In this document: piece by piece, positions 18,603-25,930 of the stretch
How the letters are laid out: every line of letters starts with the position of its first letter
How positions within the stretch are numbered: position 1 is the first letter of the stretch
NCBI RefSeq assembly: GCF_009720485.1
Contig: NZ_CP045245.1
Location: 3,720,001-3,784,000, forward strand
Length of the DNA: 64,000 nt
DNA from: Cellulomonas sp. JZ18
GTDB taxonomy: Bacteria > Actinomycetota > Actinomycetes > Actinomycetales > Cellulomonadaceae
Reading direction: 5' to 3'
Made by a program: the position numbers and the translations under genes
The notes under the pieces: generated by a model
What the model saw: only the letters and a program-made list of their open reading frames with translations
Databases searched by the model: none
What the model was told of the DNA's origin: nothing

Positions 18603-18802
18603 GTGGCGGCCCCGCGCCGCACGGCCACGACCGTGACGTCGTCCGGCCGGGTACCGCTGCCGGCGGCGAGCGCGAGCACCCGGTCGACCGCCTCCTGCGC
18701 CCGGTCGAAGCGCTCCTCCGGCGGGGTGTCGAGCAGGTCGAGCCGGTGCACCGCGGCGAGCCGCTCCTCCTCGGTGGCGCGCGCGCCGTCGGTGCTCCCC
18801 AT
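18599..18802 (-). pseudogene. 67-aa deletion remnant of a GAF-PP2C (SpoIIE-type) phosphatase
   Basis: The first ~35 residues (ATEEERLAAVHRLDLLDTPP, then EERFDR) are the standard opening of a GAF-domain sensor. The last ~30 (VLALAAGSGTRPDDVTVVAV, then RRG) are the standard ending of a PP2C/SpoIIE phosphatase domain. Everything between, normally several hundred residues, is absent without loss of frame, so this looks like a clean internal deletion. The promoter is kept: TAGCGT (minus strand, 18809-18814) ends 6 nt before the ATG. Its stop overlaps the glycosyltransferase start. Lost function: dephosphorylating the STAS protein. A genuine small protein cannot be fully excluded. Confidence 0.7.
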
Positions 18803-18906
18803 GCGACGACGCTAACCCCGCCGCCCACGCCGCCACCCGCCAGGAGTCGCGCTTGCCCGGAATGTCGCGACGCATCACCCCAGGTCAGCAGGTGGGCACG
18901 CGTCCG

Positions 18907-19473
18907 TCAGGCCGGCCCGCCCAGCGCCGCGTCGACCGCGCCGAGGAAGTCGTCGAGGTCGTCCGGGGTGCGCGACGTGACGAGCGTGAAGCCGCCGGCG
19001 TCGTCGCTCACCACGGACTTGTCGACCCACTCGCCGCCGGCGTTGCGCACGTCGGTGGCGAGCGACGGGTACGACGTGAGCGTCTTGCCCTGCAGCAGGC
19101 CCGCCTCGACGAGCGACCAGGGGCCGTGGCAGATCGCCGCGACGGGCCGGCCGGACCTGGCGAACTCCGTGACGATCGCGATCGCGTCGTCCTGCAGGCG
19201 CAGGTTGTCGGCGTTGATCGTGCCGCCGGGCACGAGCAGGAGGTCGTACCCCTGGCCGTCGACGGCGGAGATCGTCGTGTCCGGGTCGACGGTGCGGCCC
19301 GGGTCCTTGTCGCCGACGAGCGTCTGGATCGGGGACTCCTCGACGGCGGCGACGTCGACCTGGGCGCCTGCTTCGCGCAGGTGCTCGACGGGGACGACGA
19401 GCTCGTCCTGCTCCACGCCGTAGTTCGTGACGACGGCGAGCACGCGGCGGCCGGTGAGGTCGGTGGCGGGCAT
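18907..19473 (-). CDS. DJ-1/PfpI-family protein (type 1 glutamine-amidotransferase-like)
   Basis: The protein has 188 residues from the ATG behind GAAGGAG. The nucleophile elbow AAICHGPW puts Cys115 in the AxCHG context of the PfpI/YhbO group. The acidic residue that polarises this Cys is expected in DELVVPVEHL near the N-terminus, and YDLLLVPGG is also typical. Related proteins act as deglycases, chaperones or general stress proteins. The gene is divergent from the YCII/ECF cluster, with which it shares a 155-bp intergenic region. Confidence 0.92.
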   Translation of the reverse strand: MPATDLTGRRVLAVVTNYGVEQDELVVPVEHLREAGAQVDVAAVEESPIQTLVGDKDPGRTVDPDTTISAVDGQGYDLLLVPGGTINADNLRLQDDAIAIVTEFARSGRPVAAICHGPWSLVEAGLLQGKTLTSYPSLATDVRNAGGEWVDKSVVSDDAGGFTLVTSRTPDDLDDFLGAVDAALGGPA

Positions 19474-19628
19474 GGCTTCGCTCCTTCGGGTCGGGTGCGA
19501 TGTCCCTGCCACGCTAGGTCGGGCCCGGTCGCGCCGCAGGACGAGGACGCCCTGTCGAAATCCGGGACCCTCGCGCGTCCTGTCCCGTGACGGGCACAGT
19601 GGGTGCCCCGGACGAGAGGAGACCGGCC

Positions 19629-20000
19629 ATGGCCGAGGCACAGACGTACCTGGTGATGCTGTGGGGCGACGAGGCGCCGTGGGCGGACGCGACGCCGGAG
19701 CAGATGGCGGCGGCGTACGCCGACCACGACCGCTTCTCGAAGGCGTGCGCCGAGGCGGGGCACGAGATCGTCGGCGGCGAGGAGCTGCAGGGCGCGCGCA
19801 GCGCGACGCTCGTGCGTCCCGCCGCGGACGGGTACGAGGTCGTCGACGGGCCGTACACGGAGACCGTGGAGCAGCTGGGCGGGTACTACCTGATCCGCAC
19901 CGCGGACCTCGCGGGCCTGCAGTCGCTGGTGCCGATGATCATGGACGGCGGCACGGTCGAGATCCGTCCGATCGTCGACCACTCCGGGGCGACCTCGTGA
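19629..20000 (+). CDS. YCII/DGPF-domain protein
   Basis: The protein has 123 residues; ATG preceded by GAGAGGAGA. The DGPF-family core is present as VVDGPYTETVEQLGGYYLI with the following LVPMIMDGGTVEIRPI strand, a ferredoxin-like alpha/beta dimeric fold. It is the first gene of a three-gene operon with a second DGPF protein (GTGA overlap) and an ECF42-type sigma factor. In that ECF group, DGPF proteins are the conserved genomic partners and their exact role is undefined. Confidence 0.9.
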   Translation: MAEAQTYLVMLWGDEAPWADATPEQMAAAYADHDRFSKACAEAGHEIVGGEELQGARSATLVRPAADGYEVVDGPYTETVEQLGGYYLIRTADLAGLQSLVPMIMDGGTVEIRPIVDHSGATS

Positions 20001-20338
20001 GGGTCCTCGTCCTGCTCTACCAGGACGAGCGGGTCTGGGCCGAGGCCGACGAGGCGGAGCGCGCGCGGTACTACGCGCAGCACGCGGCGTTCGACGTCGC
20101 GCTGCGCGAGGCGGGCGTCACCGTCGTCGCGGCCGAGGCGCTCGCGGGCGTCCGGTCCGCGGTGACGTTCCGGCGCCGCGGCGAGGACGAGACGCTCGTG
20201 GACGGGCCGTTCGCGGAGACGGCCGAGCAGCTGGGCGGGTTCTACCTGCTGGACGCCCCGGACCTCGCCGCCGTCACCGGCACGCTCGGGACCCTGCCGG
20301 AGTACACCCTCGAGGTCCGGCCGGTCGCCGAGGTATGA
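19997..20338 (+). CDS. Second YCII/DGPF-domain protein
   Basis: The protein has 113 residues. GTG overlaps the stop of the preceding DGPF gene, and its own stop overlaps the ATG of the sigma factor (ATGA). The motif is LVDGPFAETAEQLGGFYLL, nearly the same as in the upstream protein but in a shorter frame starting VRVLVLLYQDERVW. The tandem arrangement suggests duplication followed by divergence, or a heterodimer. Confidence 0.9.
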   Translation: MRVLVLLYQDERVWAEADEAERARYYAQHAAFDVALREAGVTVVAAEALAGVRSAVTFRRRGEDETLVDGPFAETAEQLGGFYLLDAPDLAAVTGTLGTLPEYTLEVRPVAEV

Positions 20339-21600
20339 CGACGGACGTCGACGCGGCCCTGGCGGACGCCTGGCGCACCCACTGGTCGCGCGTCGTGGCC
20401 CTGCTCGTCGCGCAGTTCGCGAGCCCCGACCTGGCCGAGGACGGCGCTGCGGACGCGTTCGAGGCGGCCGCCCGCACCTGGCCCGTCGACGGCGTCCCGT
20501 CGAGCCCCGGCGCCTGGCTGCTCACCGCGGCCCGGCGCCGGGTGCTCGACCGGCTGCGGGCCCGCGCCGTGCACCTGCGCAAGGAGCCGCTGATGGTCGT
20601 CGACGCGCAGATGCGTGCGCTCGCGGCCGCGGCGGTCGACCCGGGCGCGCACGTCGCGGACGAGCAGCTGCGGCTCGTGCTGGCGTGCTGCCACCCCGCG
20701 CTCGCGCCCGCGGACCGCGTGGCGCTGACGCTGCGGTTCGTCGTCGGCCTGACCACGGCCGACATCGCGCGCCTGCAGCTCGTGCAGCACACCGCCATGT
20801 CGGCGCGGCTCACGCGGGCGAAGAAGCGGCTCGCGACGTCGGGCATCGCGTTCGCCGTCCCGCCGCCGGACCGGCTCGACGAGCGCCTCGACGCGGTCGC
20901 CACCGTCCTCTACCTCGTGTTCACCGCGGGCTACCAGCCGGCGGACGTGCCGGGCGGCCTGCGCATCGACCTCGCGGACGAGGCGGTCCGGCTGACGCGT
21001 GAGCTCGACCGGCTCGTCGGCGGGCGGCCCGGCCTGCGGGCGCTGCTCGCGCTCATGCTGCTGCAGCACTCCCGCCGGGACGCGCGCGTGGACGCGGACG
21101 GGCGGATCGTCCTGCTGCCCGACCAGGACCGCACGCGCTGGCACGCGGACGAGATCACGGAGGGGCTCGCGCTCGTCCGTGCGCTGCCCCCGCTCGCGGG
21201 GCTCGCGGAGGACCACCGGCTGCAGGCCCTCGTCGCGGCCGAGCACGCCGCGGCCCGTACCCCGCGAGAGACCCGCTGGGACGTCGTCGCGGGCCTGTAC
21301 GCCGCGCTCGAGCAGCGCACCGGCTCGCCGGTGGTGCGGCTGGCCCGCGCGGTCGCGGTGGCGGAGGCGGCCGGGCCCGCTGCGGGTCTGGCGCTGCTCG
21401 ACGGGCTGGACGACGTCCTGGCGCACCACCACCGCCTGCCGGCCGTGCGCGGCGAGCTGCTGCTGCGTGCGGGACGCGCACCCGAGGCCGTCGCGGCGTT
21501 CGAACGGGCGCTCGCGCTCGTGCCCGCACCCGCCGAGCGGGTGCACCTGACGGAGCGGCTCGCGGCCGCCCGGGAGGCCGTGGGCCGCGACGACGCGTGA
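20335..21600 (+). CDS. ECF42-type RNA polymerase sigma factor with long C-terminal extension
   Basis: The protein has 421 residues. Sigma region 2 lies at about 12-80 (WRTHWSRVVALLVAQF, the acidic DLAEDGAADAFEAA, and WLLTAARRRVLDRLR). Region 4 lies at about 115-170 (CCHPALAPADRVALTLRFVV, then GLTTADIARLQLVQHTAMSARLTRAKKRL). The remaining ~240 residues form an alpha-helical extension with the family-typical VLYLVFTAGYQ, WHADEITEGLALV and a TPR-like end. ECF42 proteins are linked to DGPF proteins and lack an obvious anti-sigma factor, which matches this context; the C-terminal extension is thought to regulate activity. Confidence 0.93.
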   Translation: MTTDVDAALADAWRTHWSRVVALLVAQFASPDLAEDGAADAFEAAARTWPVDGVPSSPGAWLLTAARRRVLDRLRARAVHLRKEPLMVVDAQMRALAAAAVDPGAHVADEQLRLVLACCHPALAPADRVALTLRFVVGLTTADIARLQLVQHTAMSARLTRAKKRLATSGIAFAVPPPDRLDERLDAVATVLYLVFTAGYQPADVPGGLRIDLADEAVRLTRELDRLVGGRPGLRALLALMLLQHSRRDARVDADGRIVLLPDQDRTRWHADEITEGLALVRALPPLAGLAEDHRLQALVAAEHAAARTPRETRWDVVAGLYAALEQRTGSPVVRLARAVAVAEAAGPAAGLALLDGLDDVLAHHHRLPAVRGELLLRAGRAPEAVAAFERALALVPAPAERVHLTERLAAAREAVGRDDA

Positions 21601-21634
21601 CGGGACGCCACCAGGGCACGCGCCGGCCACCGGC

Positions 21635-22273
21635 TCACGCCGCGACGACCGCCCGCTCCCACGCCTCGCCGGACGTGCGGCGGAAGCCGACCCGCTCGAG
21701 GTAGGGCGCCGACCCCGGGGGCGCCGTCGGCACGACGAGCCGGCGCAGCCCGTGCGCGGCGAACACGTCGCTGTCCCGGTACACGAACTCCCCGGGCGTG
21801 AAGTCGCGGAAGCGCGGCGTCACCCAGTCGAGCAGGACGAGGCCCGTGCCGTCACCCGCGTCGCGGACCAGCACCACGCCCACCGTCTCGTCGCCGCGCA
21901 CCACGAGGAACGCGAGCTCGTCCCCCTCGCCGGCGGCCACGTCCCGCGCGGGGGCGGTCCGGTGCCGGGCGACGTCGTCGGCGTGCACCGCCAGCACGTG
22001 CCGCAGGTACGCGTCGTCGGGCGCGACCTCGACCACCGCGTACACGCGCGCGTCGTCCCGCTCCCGGCGCAGCCGCCACAGCCAGTAGACGTTGATGAGC
22101 GAGATCGCGCCGTTCATCGCCGCGAACGCCCAGATGCCGAACACGGCGTTGTACGCGGTCGCGAGCAGCGAGCCCACCAGGTTCATGACCCGGAACCGCC
22201 ACACGCGCGCCTGCATGAGGGACACCACGACCAGCACGGAGCCGGCCCACCCGACGACCTCGAGCCACACCAC
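21635..22273 (-). CDS. YgjV-like membrane protein fused to a GNAT-like domain
   Basis: The protein has 212 residues from the GTG that lies 6 nt after TACGCT (leaderless); an in-frame GTG 18 nt upstream is possible. Residues 1-80 carry three hydrophobic helices of the YgjV type (WAGSVLVVVSLMQARVWRFR, MNLVGSLLATAYNAVFGIW, ISLINVYWLWRL). Residues 95-210 look like a degenerate acetyltransferase (LAFLVVRGDETVGVVLVRD, LDWVTPRFRDFTPGEFVY, PYLERVGFRR). This fusion is recurrent in actinobacteria as far as I know, but its function is not established. Confidence 0.75.
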   Translation of the reverse strand: MVWLEVVGWAGSVLVVVSLMQARVWRFRVMNLVGSLLATAYNAVFGIWAFAAMNGAISLINVYWLWRLRRERDDARVYAVVEVAPDDAYLRHVLAVHADDVARHRTAPARDVAAGEGDELAFLVVRGDETVGVVLVRDAGDGTGLVLLDWVTPRFRDFTPGEFVYRDSDVFAAHGLRRLVVPTAPPGSAPYLERVGFRRTSGEAWERAVVAA

Positions 22274-22421
22274 CGCGGGAGCGTATGCCACCCGCTCGCC
22301 GTTCCCGGCCTCCCGTGGGCCCGGGGCACCGGGAAGGGCGGGTGGCCGGGGCGGGTGAGGTTCGGCTCCCGCCCGGTAAAGGCGTCGACGGCGCGGCGGC
22401 GCCGCGAGGACAGTGGCACCC

Positions 22422-23534
22422 ATGGAGAGCACGACCGCCACCTGGACGCTGCACGAGCTGCCGCTCGTCGTCACGCCGGAGGACCCCGACGCCTGGCTGG
22501 TCGTCGGCATGGTGCGGGCCCGCAACGCGGTGATCCGCGCCGACTGGGACCACGACGACTTCGCCTCCACGGAGCAGGAGACGTTCTCCGACCTGCGGCA
22601 CCAGCGGTACACGCGCCGCCGCCGCGTCGTCGCGCTCGTCGACGGTGCCGACGGCGACCCCGACCGCGTCGTCGGGTACGCGCGGCTCGACCTGCCCCTG
22701 CAGGAGAACACGCACACCGGGTACGCCGACGTCGGCGTCCTGCCCTCGCACCGCGGCCGCGGCATCGGCACGGCGCTGCACGCCGCGGCGCTGGACCTCG
22801 CACGCGGCGACGGACGCGCCAAGCTCATGGTCGAGACGGACCACGCCGTCGAGCCTGCCGAGGGTCCCGGCGCCCTGTCGGCGCCCACCGGCTCGGGGCG
22901 GGTCCCGGCCGACGCGCCGTCCGTGCGGTTCGCGCAGCGGCACGGGTGGCGGCTCGAGCAGGTCGTGCGCCACTCGCGCCTGCACCTGCCGGTCGCGCCC
23001 GACCTGCTGGACCGCTACCGGCGGGAGTCGCACGAGCGCGCCGGTGACGACTACCGCGTCGTGCAGTGGGAGGACGCCTGCCCGGACGCCTGGGTCGACC
23101 AGTTCGCCCTGCTCAACACCCGCATGAGCACCGACGTCCCGCTCGGGGGCCTCGACCTCGAGGAGGACGTGTGGGACGCGGCCCGCGTCCGCACGACCGA
23201 GGAGCAGGTCCTCGGGCGCGGTGAGCACCTGCTCACGTCGGCCGTCGAGCACGTGCCCACGGGCACGCTGGTCGCGTTCTCGTCGTTCCAGGTGCCCGGG
23301 CACAGCGACGAGTTCGTGTGGCAGGGCGACACGCTGGTGCTGAAGGAGCACCGCGGACGGCGCCTCGGGATGCTCGTCAAGGTCGCGCAGCTCGACCTGC
23401 TCGCCCGCGTGCGGCCGACGGTGCGCCGCATCAGCACGTGGAACGCCGAGGAGAACAGCTGGATGCTCGCCATCAACGTGGCGCTCGGGTTCCGGCCCGA
23501 GGGCTGCGTCGGGGAGTGGCAGGTCGAGCTCTGA
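22422..23534 (+). CDS. Tandem GNAT-domain acetyltransferase
   Basis: The protein has 370 residues. The first GNAT domain has the acetyl-CoA loop LPSHRGRGIGTALHAAAL (about 108-125). The second has LKEHRGRRLGMLVKVAQL (about 308-325) followed by NAEENSWMLAINVALGFRP. The two-domain layout resembles mycothiol synthase (MshD)-like proteins, but length and flanks fit generic double-GNAT proteins better. The start ATG follows a GACAGT hexamer by 7 nt. The substrate is unknown. Confidence 0.88.
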   Translation: MESTTATWTLHELPLVVTPEDPDAWLVVGMVRARNAVIRADWDHDDFASTEQETFSDLRHQRYTRRRRVVALVDGADGDPDRVVGYARLDLPLQENTHTGYADVGVLPSHRGRGIGTALHAAALDLARGDGRAKLMVETDHAVEPAEGPGALSAPTGSGRVPADAPSVRFAQRHGWRLEQVVRHSRLHLPVAPDLLDRYRRESHERAGDDYRVVQWEDACPDAWVDQFALLNTRMSTDVPLGGLDLEEDVWDAARVRTTEEQVLGRGEHLLTSAVEHVPTGTLVAFSSFQVPGHSDEFVWQGDTLVLKEHRGRRLGMLVKVAQLDLLARVRPTVRRISTWNAEENSWMLAINVALGFRPEGCVGEWQVEL

Positions 23535-23541
23535 CGGCGGT

Positions 23542-23784
23542 TCAGGCGAGCACGGTGACCGTCGAGCCCGGGCTCATCCGGTCCGCGACCCGCCAGCCGA
23601 CCTCGGCGGCGGCCGCGGCGTCCGCCGCGTCGACGTGCAGCGTGAACTGCACGCTGCCGTCGTCCTGACGGACCGCCTCCTCGACCTGCACGGCGTCCTC
23701 GCCCGCGACGGCGTCGTCGATCGACGCGACGTCGCCGGCCTCGGCGGTGGGCAGGGCGGTGCCGGACACGCGGAACGTGGGCAT
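23542..23784 (-). CDS. Small hypothetical protein (80 aa)
   Basis: An acidic 80-residue protein, MPTFRVSGTALPTAEAG at the start and STVTVLA at the end, with alternating strand-like segments (SVQFTLHVDA) and an Ala-rich helix. No known family recognised. A GAGGGACCC element precedes the ATG. It is convergent with the GNAT gene, 7 bp away. The even codon bias supports a real gene. Confidence 0.6.
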   Translation of the reverse strand: MPTFRVSGTALPTAEAGDVASIDDAVAGEDAVQVEEAVRQDDGSVQFTLHVDAADAAAAAEVGWRVADRMSPGSTVTVLA

Positions 23785-23869
23785 GGGTCCCTCCTGGGGC
23801 TCGGGGCTCGTCTGACCCGCCCAGCGTCACCCGGGACCGGCCCCGCCGCGCGGCGAGCGCGACGGTGGG

Positions 23870-24304
23870 TCAGCGGTCGTCGTCCTCGGGGGCGCGCAGG
23901 CTCTCGGCGAGGGTGCGCAGCTCGCCGGTGAGCCGGTCGAGCTCCTCGGCGTACCCGTCCGGCGCCCCCTCCGCGGTCGCCTCCAGCTCGTCGACCGCCG
24001 CCTCGAGACGTTCCGCCGCGGCCGTCCGTCCCTCCTCCGTGCCCCGGTCACGCAGCGAGACGGCCTCGTCCACGGCACCGCGGGCCTCGTCCAGCGCGGC
24101 ACCGGCCTGCTCGCGCACGCCCTCGTCGGCGTCCTGGAGCCGGCCCTCGAGACCGTCGAGGCGCTCCTCGAAGGCGTCGGCGCGCACCTGGTCCTCGCTC
24201 GGCTCCGTGGACACGGTCGACGGGACGGCGTCCGGCTCTCCCCCGGCGCAGCCGGTGAGCAGCAGCCCTCCCGCCAGCACGACCACCACACCCGCTCGAC
24301 GCAC
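23870..24304 (-). CDS. Predicted lipoprotein with coiled-coil
   Basis: The protein has 144 residues; GTG preceded by GAGGAGGA. The signal peptide VRRAGVVVVLAGG ends in the lipobox LLTGC at 16-20. The mature part is almost entirely heptad-rich helix (FEERLDGLEGRLQDADEGVR, LEAAVDELEATAEG), rich in Ala, Glu, Asp and Arg, so an extracytoplasmic membrane-tethered coiled-coil is likely. No family or function recognised. Confidence 0.8.
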   Translation of the reverse strand: MRRAGVVVVLAGGLLLTGCAGGEPDAVPSTVSTEPSEDQVRADAFEERLDGLEGRLQDADEGVREQAGAALDEARGAVDEAVSLRDRGTEEGRTAAAERLEAAVDELEATAEGAPDGYAEELDRLTGELRTLAESLRAPEDDDR

Positions 24305-24467
24305 GGCTCCTCCTCCGGCTCGCCCCCGTCCAGTCTGTGCGGGGCGGACGGCACCGCCCGCCCGCCCGCCGATCACGCCCGGGGGTGGAGGACCGGTCGT
24401 CCTGTCGGCGGGGCCCGCTACGGTGCGGCGTGCAGGCACCCCCCGCTCGCTCCGCCGGAAGGACACC

Positions 24468-24899
24468 ATGACGACGACCGTGCCCCTGACGGGGAGCCGC
24501 CAGGTGCGGCTCGTGACGGACCTCGACGCCTCGCGGGCCTGGTACCGCGACGTGCTCGGCTGCGAGGTCGACGCGTGGGGGCACGCGCTGCGCGACGCCT
24601 TCCAGCTCGTGCTCCAGCAGGCGGCCGACCCCGCGCACGTGCGCCCGAACGCGGTCGCCGCACCGCGCGACACCTACCCCACGGACTGGCGTGGTCCGCA
24701 GGAGGGCTGGGACTCCTACGTCTTCGTCGAGTTCGACGACTTCGGGGCGCTCGTCGCCGAGCTGCGCGAGCGGGGTGCCGACCTGGGCGCGGGGCCCGTC
24801 GAGGCCACGCACAGCGACGGCACGACCTTCCGCAACGTCACCGTGCGGGACCCCGACGGGTACGCGATCGTGTTCGGCTGCGGCGCGCGCCGCGGCTGA
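24468..24899 (+). CDS. Glyoxalase/VOC-family protein
   Basis: The protein has 143 residues from the ATG behind GGAAGGA. It carries a paired beta-alpha-beta-beta-beta VOC layout: LVTDLDASRAWYRDVLGCEV opens the fold, VFVEFDDFGALVAELRERGA opens the second half, and NVTVRDPDGYAIVFG closes it. The terminal metal Glu is not evident in the last strand, so it may be a ligand-binding (for example antibiotic-sequestering) rather than enzymatic member. Function unassigned. Confidence 0.88.
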   Translation: MTTTVPLTGSRQVRLVTDLDASRAWYRDVLGCEVDAWGHALRDAFQLVLQQAADPAHVRPNAVAAPRDTYPTDWRGPQEGWDSYVFVEFDDFGALVAELRERGADLGAGPVEATHSDGTTFRNVTVRDPDGYAIVFGCGARRG

Positions 24900-24903
24900 C
24901 CGG

Positions 24904-25658
24904 TCAGGACGCCGTCGCCGCGACGGCACCCCACCAGCCGGCCCAGCGCCGCCGCGCCTCGGCGAGCGTCGCCTCGTCGAGGCCGTACGTCGACAGGACC
25001 GCCGAGATGCGGCCGTGCGGCGGGTGGTGCCCCGCCGGCTCGAGCATGAGCACCAGCAGCGACTCGGCGATGCCGTGCAGGTGGATGCCCACCTGGTGCG
25101 CGGTGCGGTGCACGAGCGTCCCGCCGACGCGTGACCCGTCGGGCCGCGTCACGTCGACGTGCGCACCGACGGGCAGTCCCCGGACCCCGTGCAGACCCGC
25201 CCGGTACAGCAGCGGGTCGCGCCGGTCCCCCGCGTCGAGCCCCAGCACCGCGAGCGTCACGCGGTCCTCCCCCGGGTGGTGCTCGAGCGCGAACCGCAGC
25301 TGCTGCACGAACGCGATCCAGCCCTCGTCGATCTCGTCGTAGACACCGTCGAAGGGGCGAGTCCGTCGTGGCTGCGGCGGGTGATCGTCACGTGCGTGCG
25401 CCGCGGCTCGTCGTCCCGCGCGGTGACCGTGAGGACGTCGTGGTGGGGCCACGTCAGGGCGCGCGTGGTGCGCCCGTCCGCGTGCGCGTGGTGCTCGCGC
25501 GGGCCGTCGACGAAGATCTGGCGGATCTCGGCGTCGAGGTCCGGGTGGTCCCAGCCGAACCAGCGCCGGACGAGGCGCGGGTCGCGCAGGTGCGCCCACA
25601 CGTCCGCCACGGGGGCGGCGACGTCCACCGACACGATCTCCCGGGTTTCCAGCGTCAT
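24904..25658 (-). pseudogene. SRPBCC (START-like/AHSA1) protein, frameshifted
   Basis: The protein would be about 250 aa. The N-terminal frame (ATG at 25658) reads IVSVDVAAPVADVWAHLRDP and LVRRWFGWDHP, the usual AHSA1/SRPBCC opening. It then shifts frame at the C4/G4 run at 25354-25357, after which PFDGVYDEIDEGWIAFVQQL continues the same domain, followed by a ~120-residue C-terminal extension (HVDVTRPDGSRVGGTLVHRT). One missing base explains the break. Proteins of this family bind hydrophobic ligands or regulate chaperones. It is either a genuine null or a sequence error. Confidence 0.75.
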
Positions 25659-25825
25659 CGCTGCTCACTTCCGTCGCGGGCCACGGACCGGTGTGCTGCT
25701 GACGACGTTACCCACGCCCGGGCGGCACGGCGAGGGCGGCAGGAGGGGCGCGGGGAAGGGCCCGCGTGCGGGACCTCGGGCGCGTCGGGGCGGCGAGGGA
25801 AGGTGTCGCGCACGGGCGTACGCAC

Positions 25826-25839
25826 CGTGTGCGCACACG
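25826..25839. promoter_or_regulatory. Perfect 14-bp palindrome in the 25.7-25.9 kb gap
   Basis: CGTGTGCGCACACG is a perfect dyad in the 272-bp gap between the SRPBCC and thiQ genes, about 100 bp after the thiQ stop. It could be an operator or part of a terminator. No gene start within 150 bp points to it clearly. Confidence 0.3.
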
Positions 25840-25849
25840 CGCAGAGGAC

Positions 25850-25925
25850 CACCTCCTCGGCCGCGCGGCACGCCCTCCGCCGGGACCCTCCTCCGCCGCG
25901 ACACCTCCTCGGCCGCGCGGCACGC
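25850..25925. repeat. 24-bp direct repeat, 52-bp period
   Basis: CACCTCCTCGGCCGCGCG plus GCACGC is present identically at 25850-25873 and 25902-25925; the spacer contains a partial third match (CCTCCTCCGCCGCG). The second copy ends 6 bp before the last base of the thiQ stop codon. Confidence 0.7.
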
Positions 25926-25930
25926 GCGCC

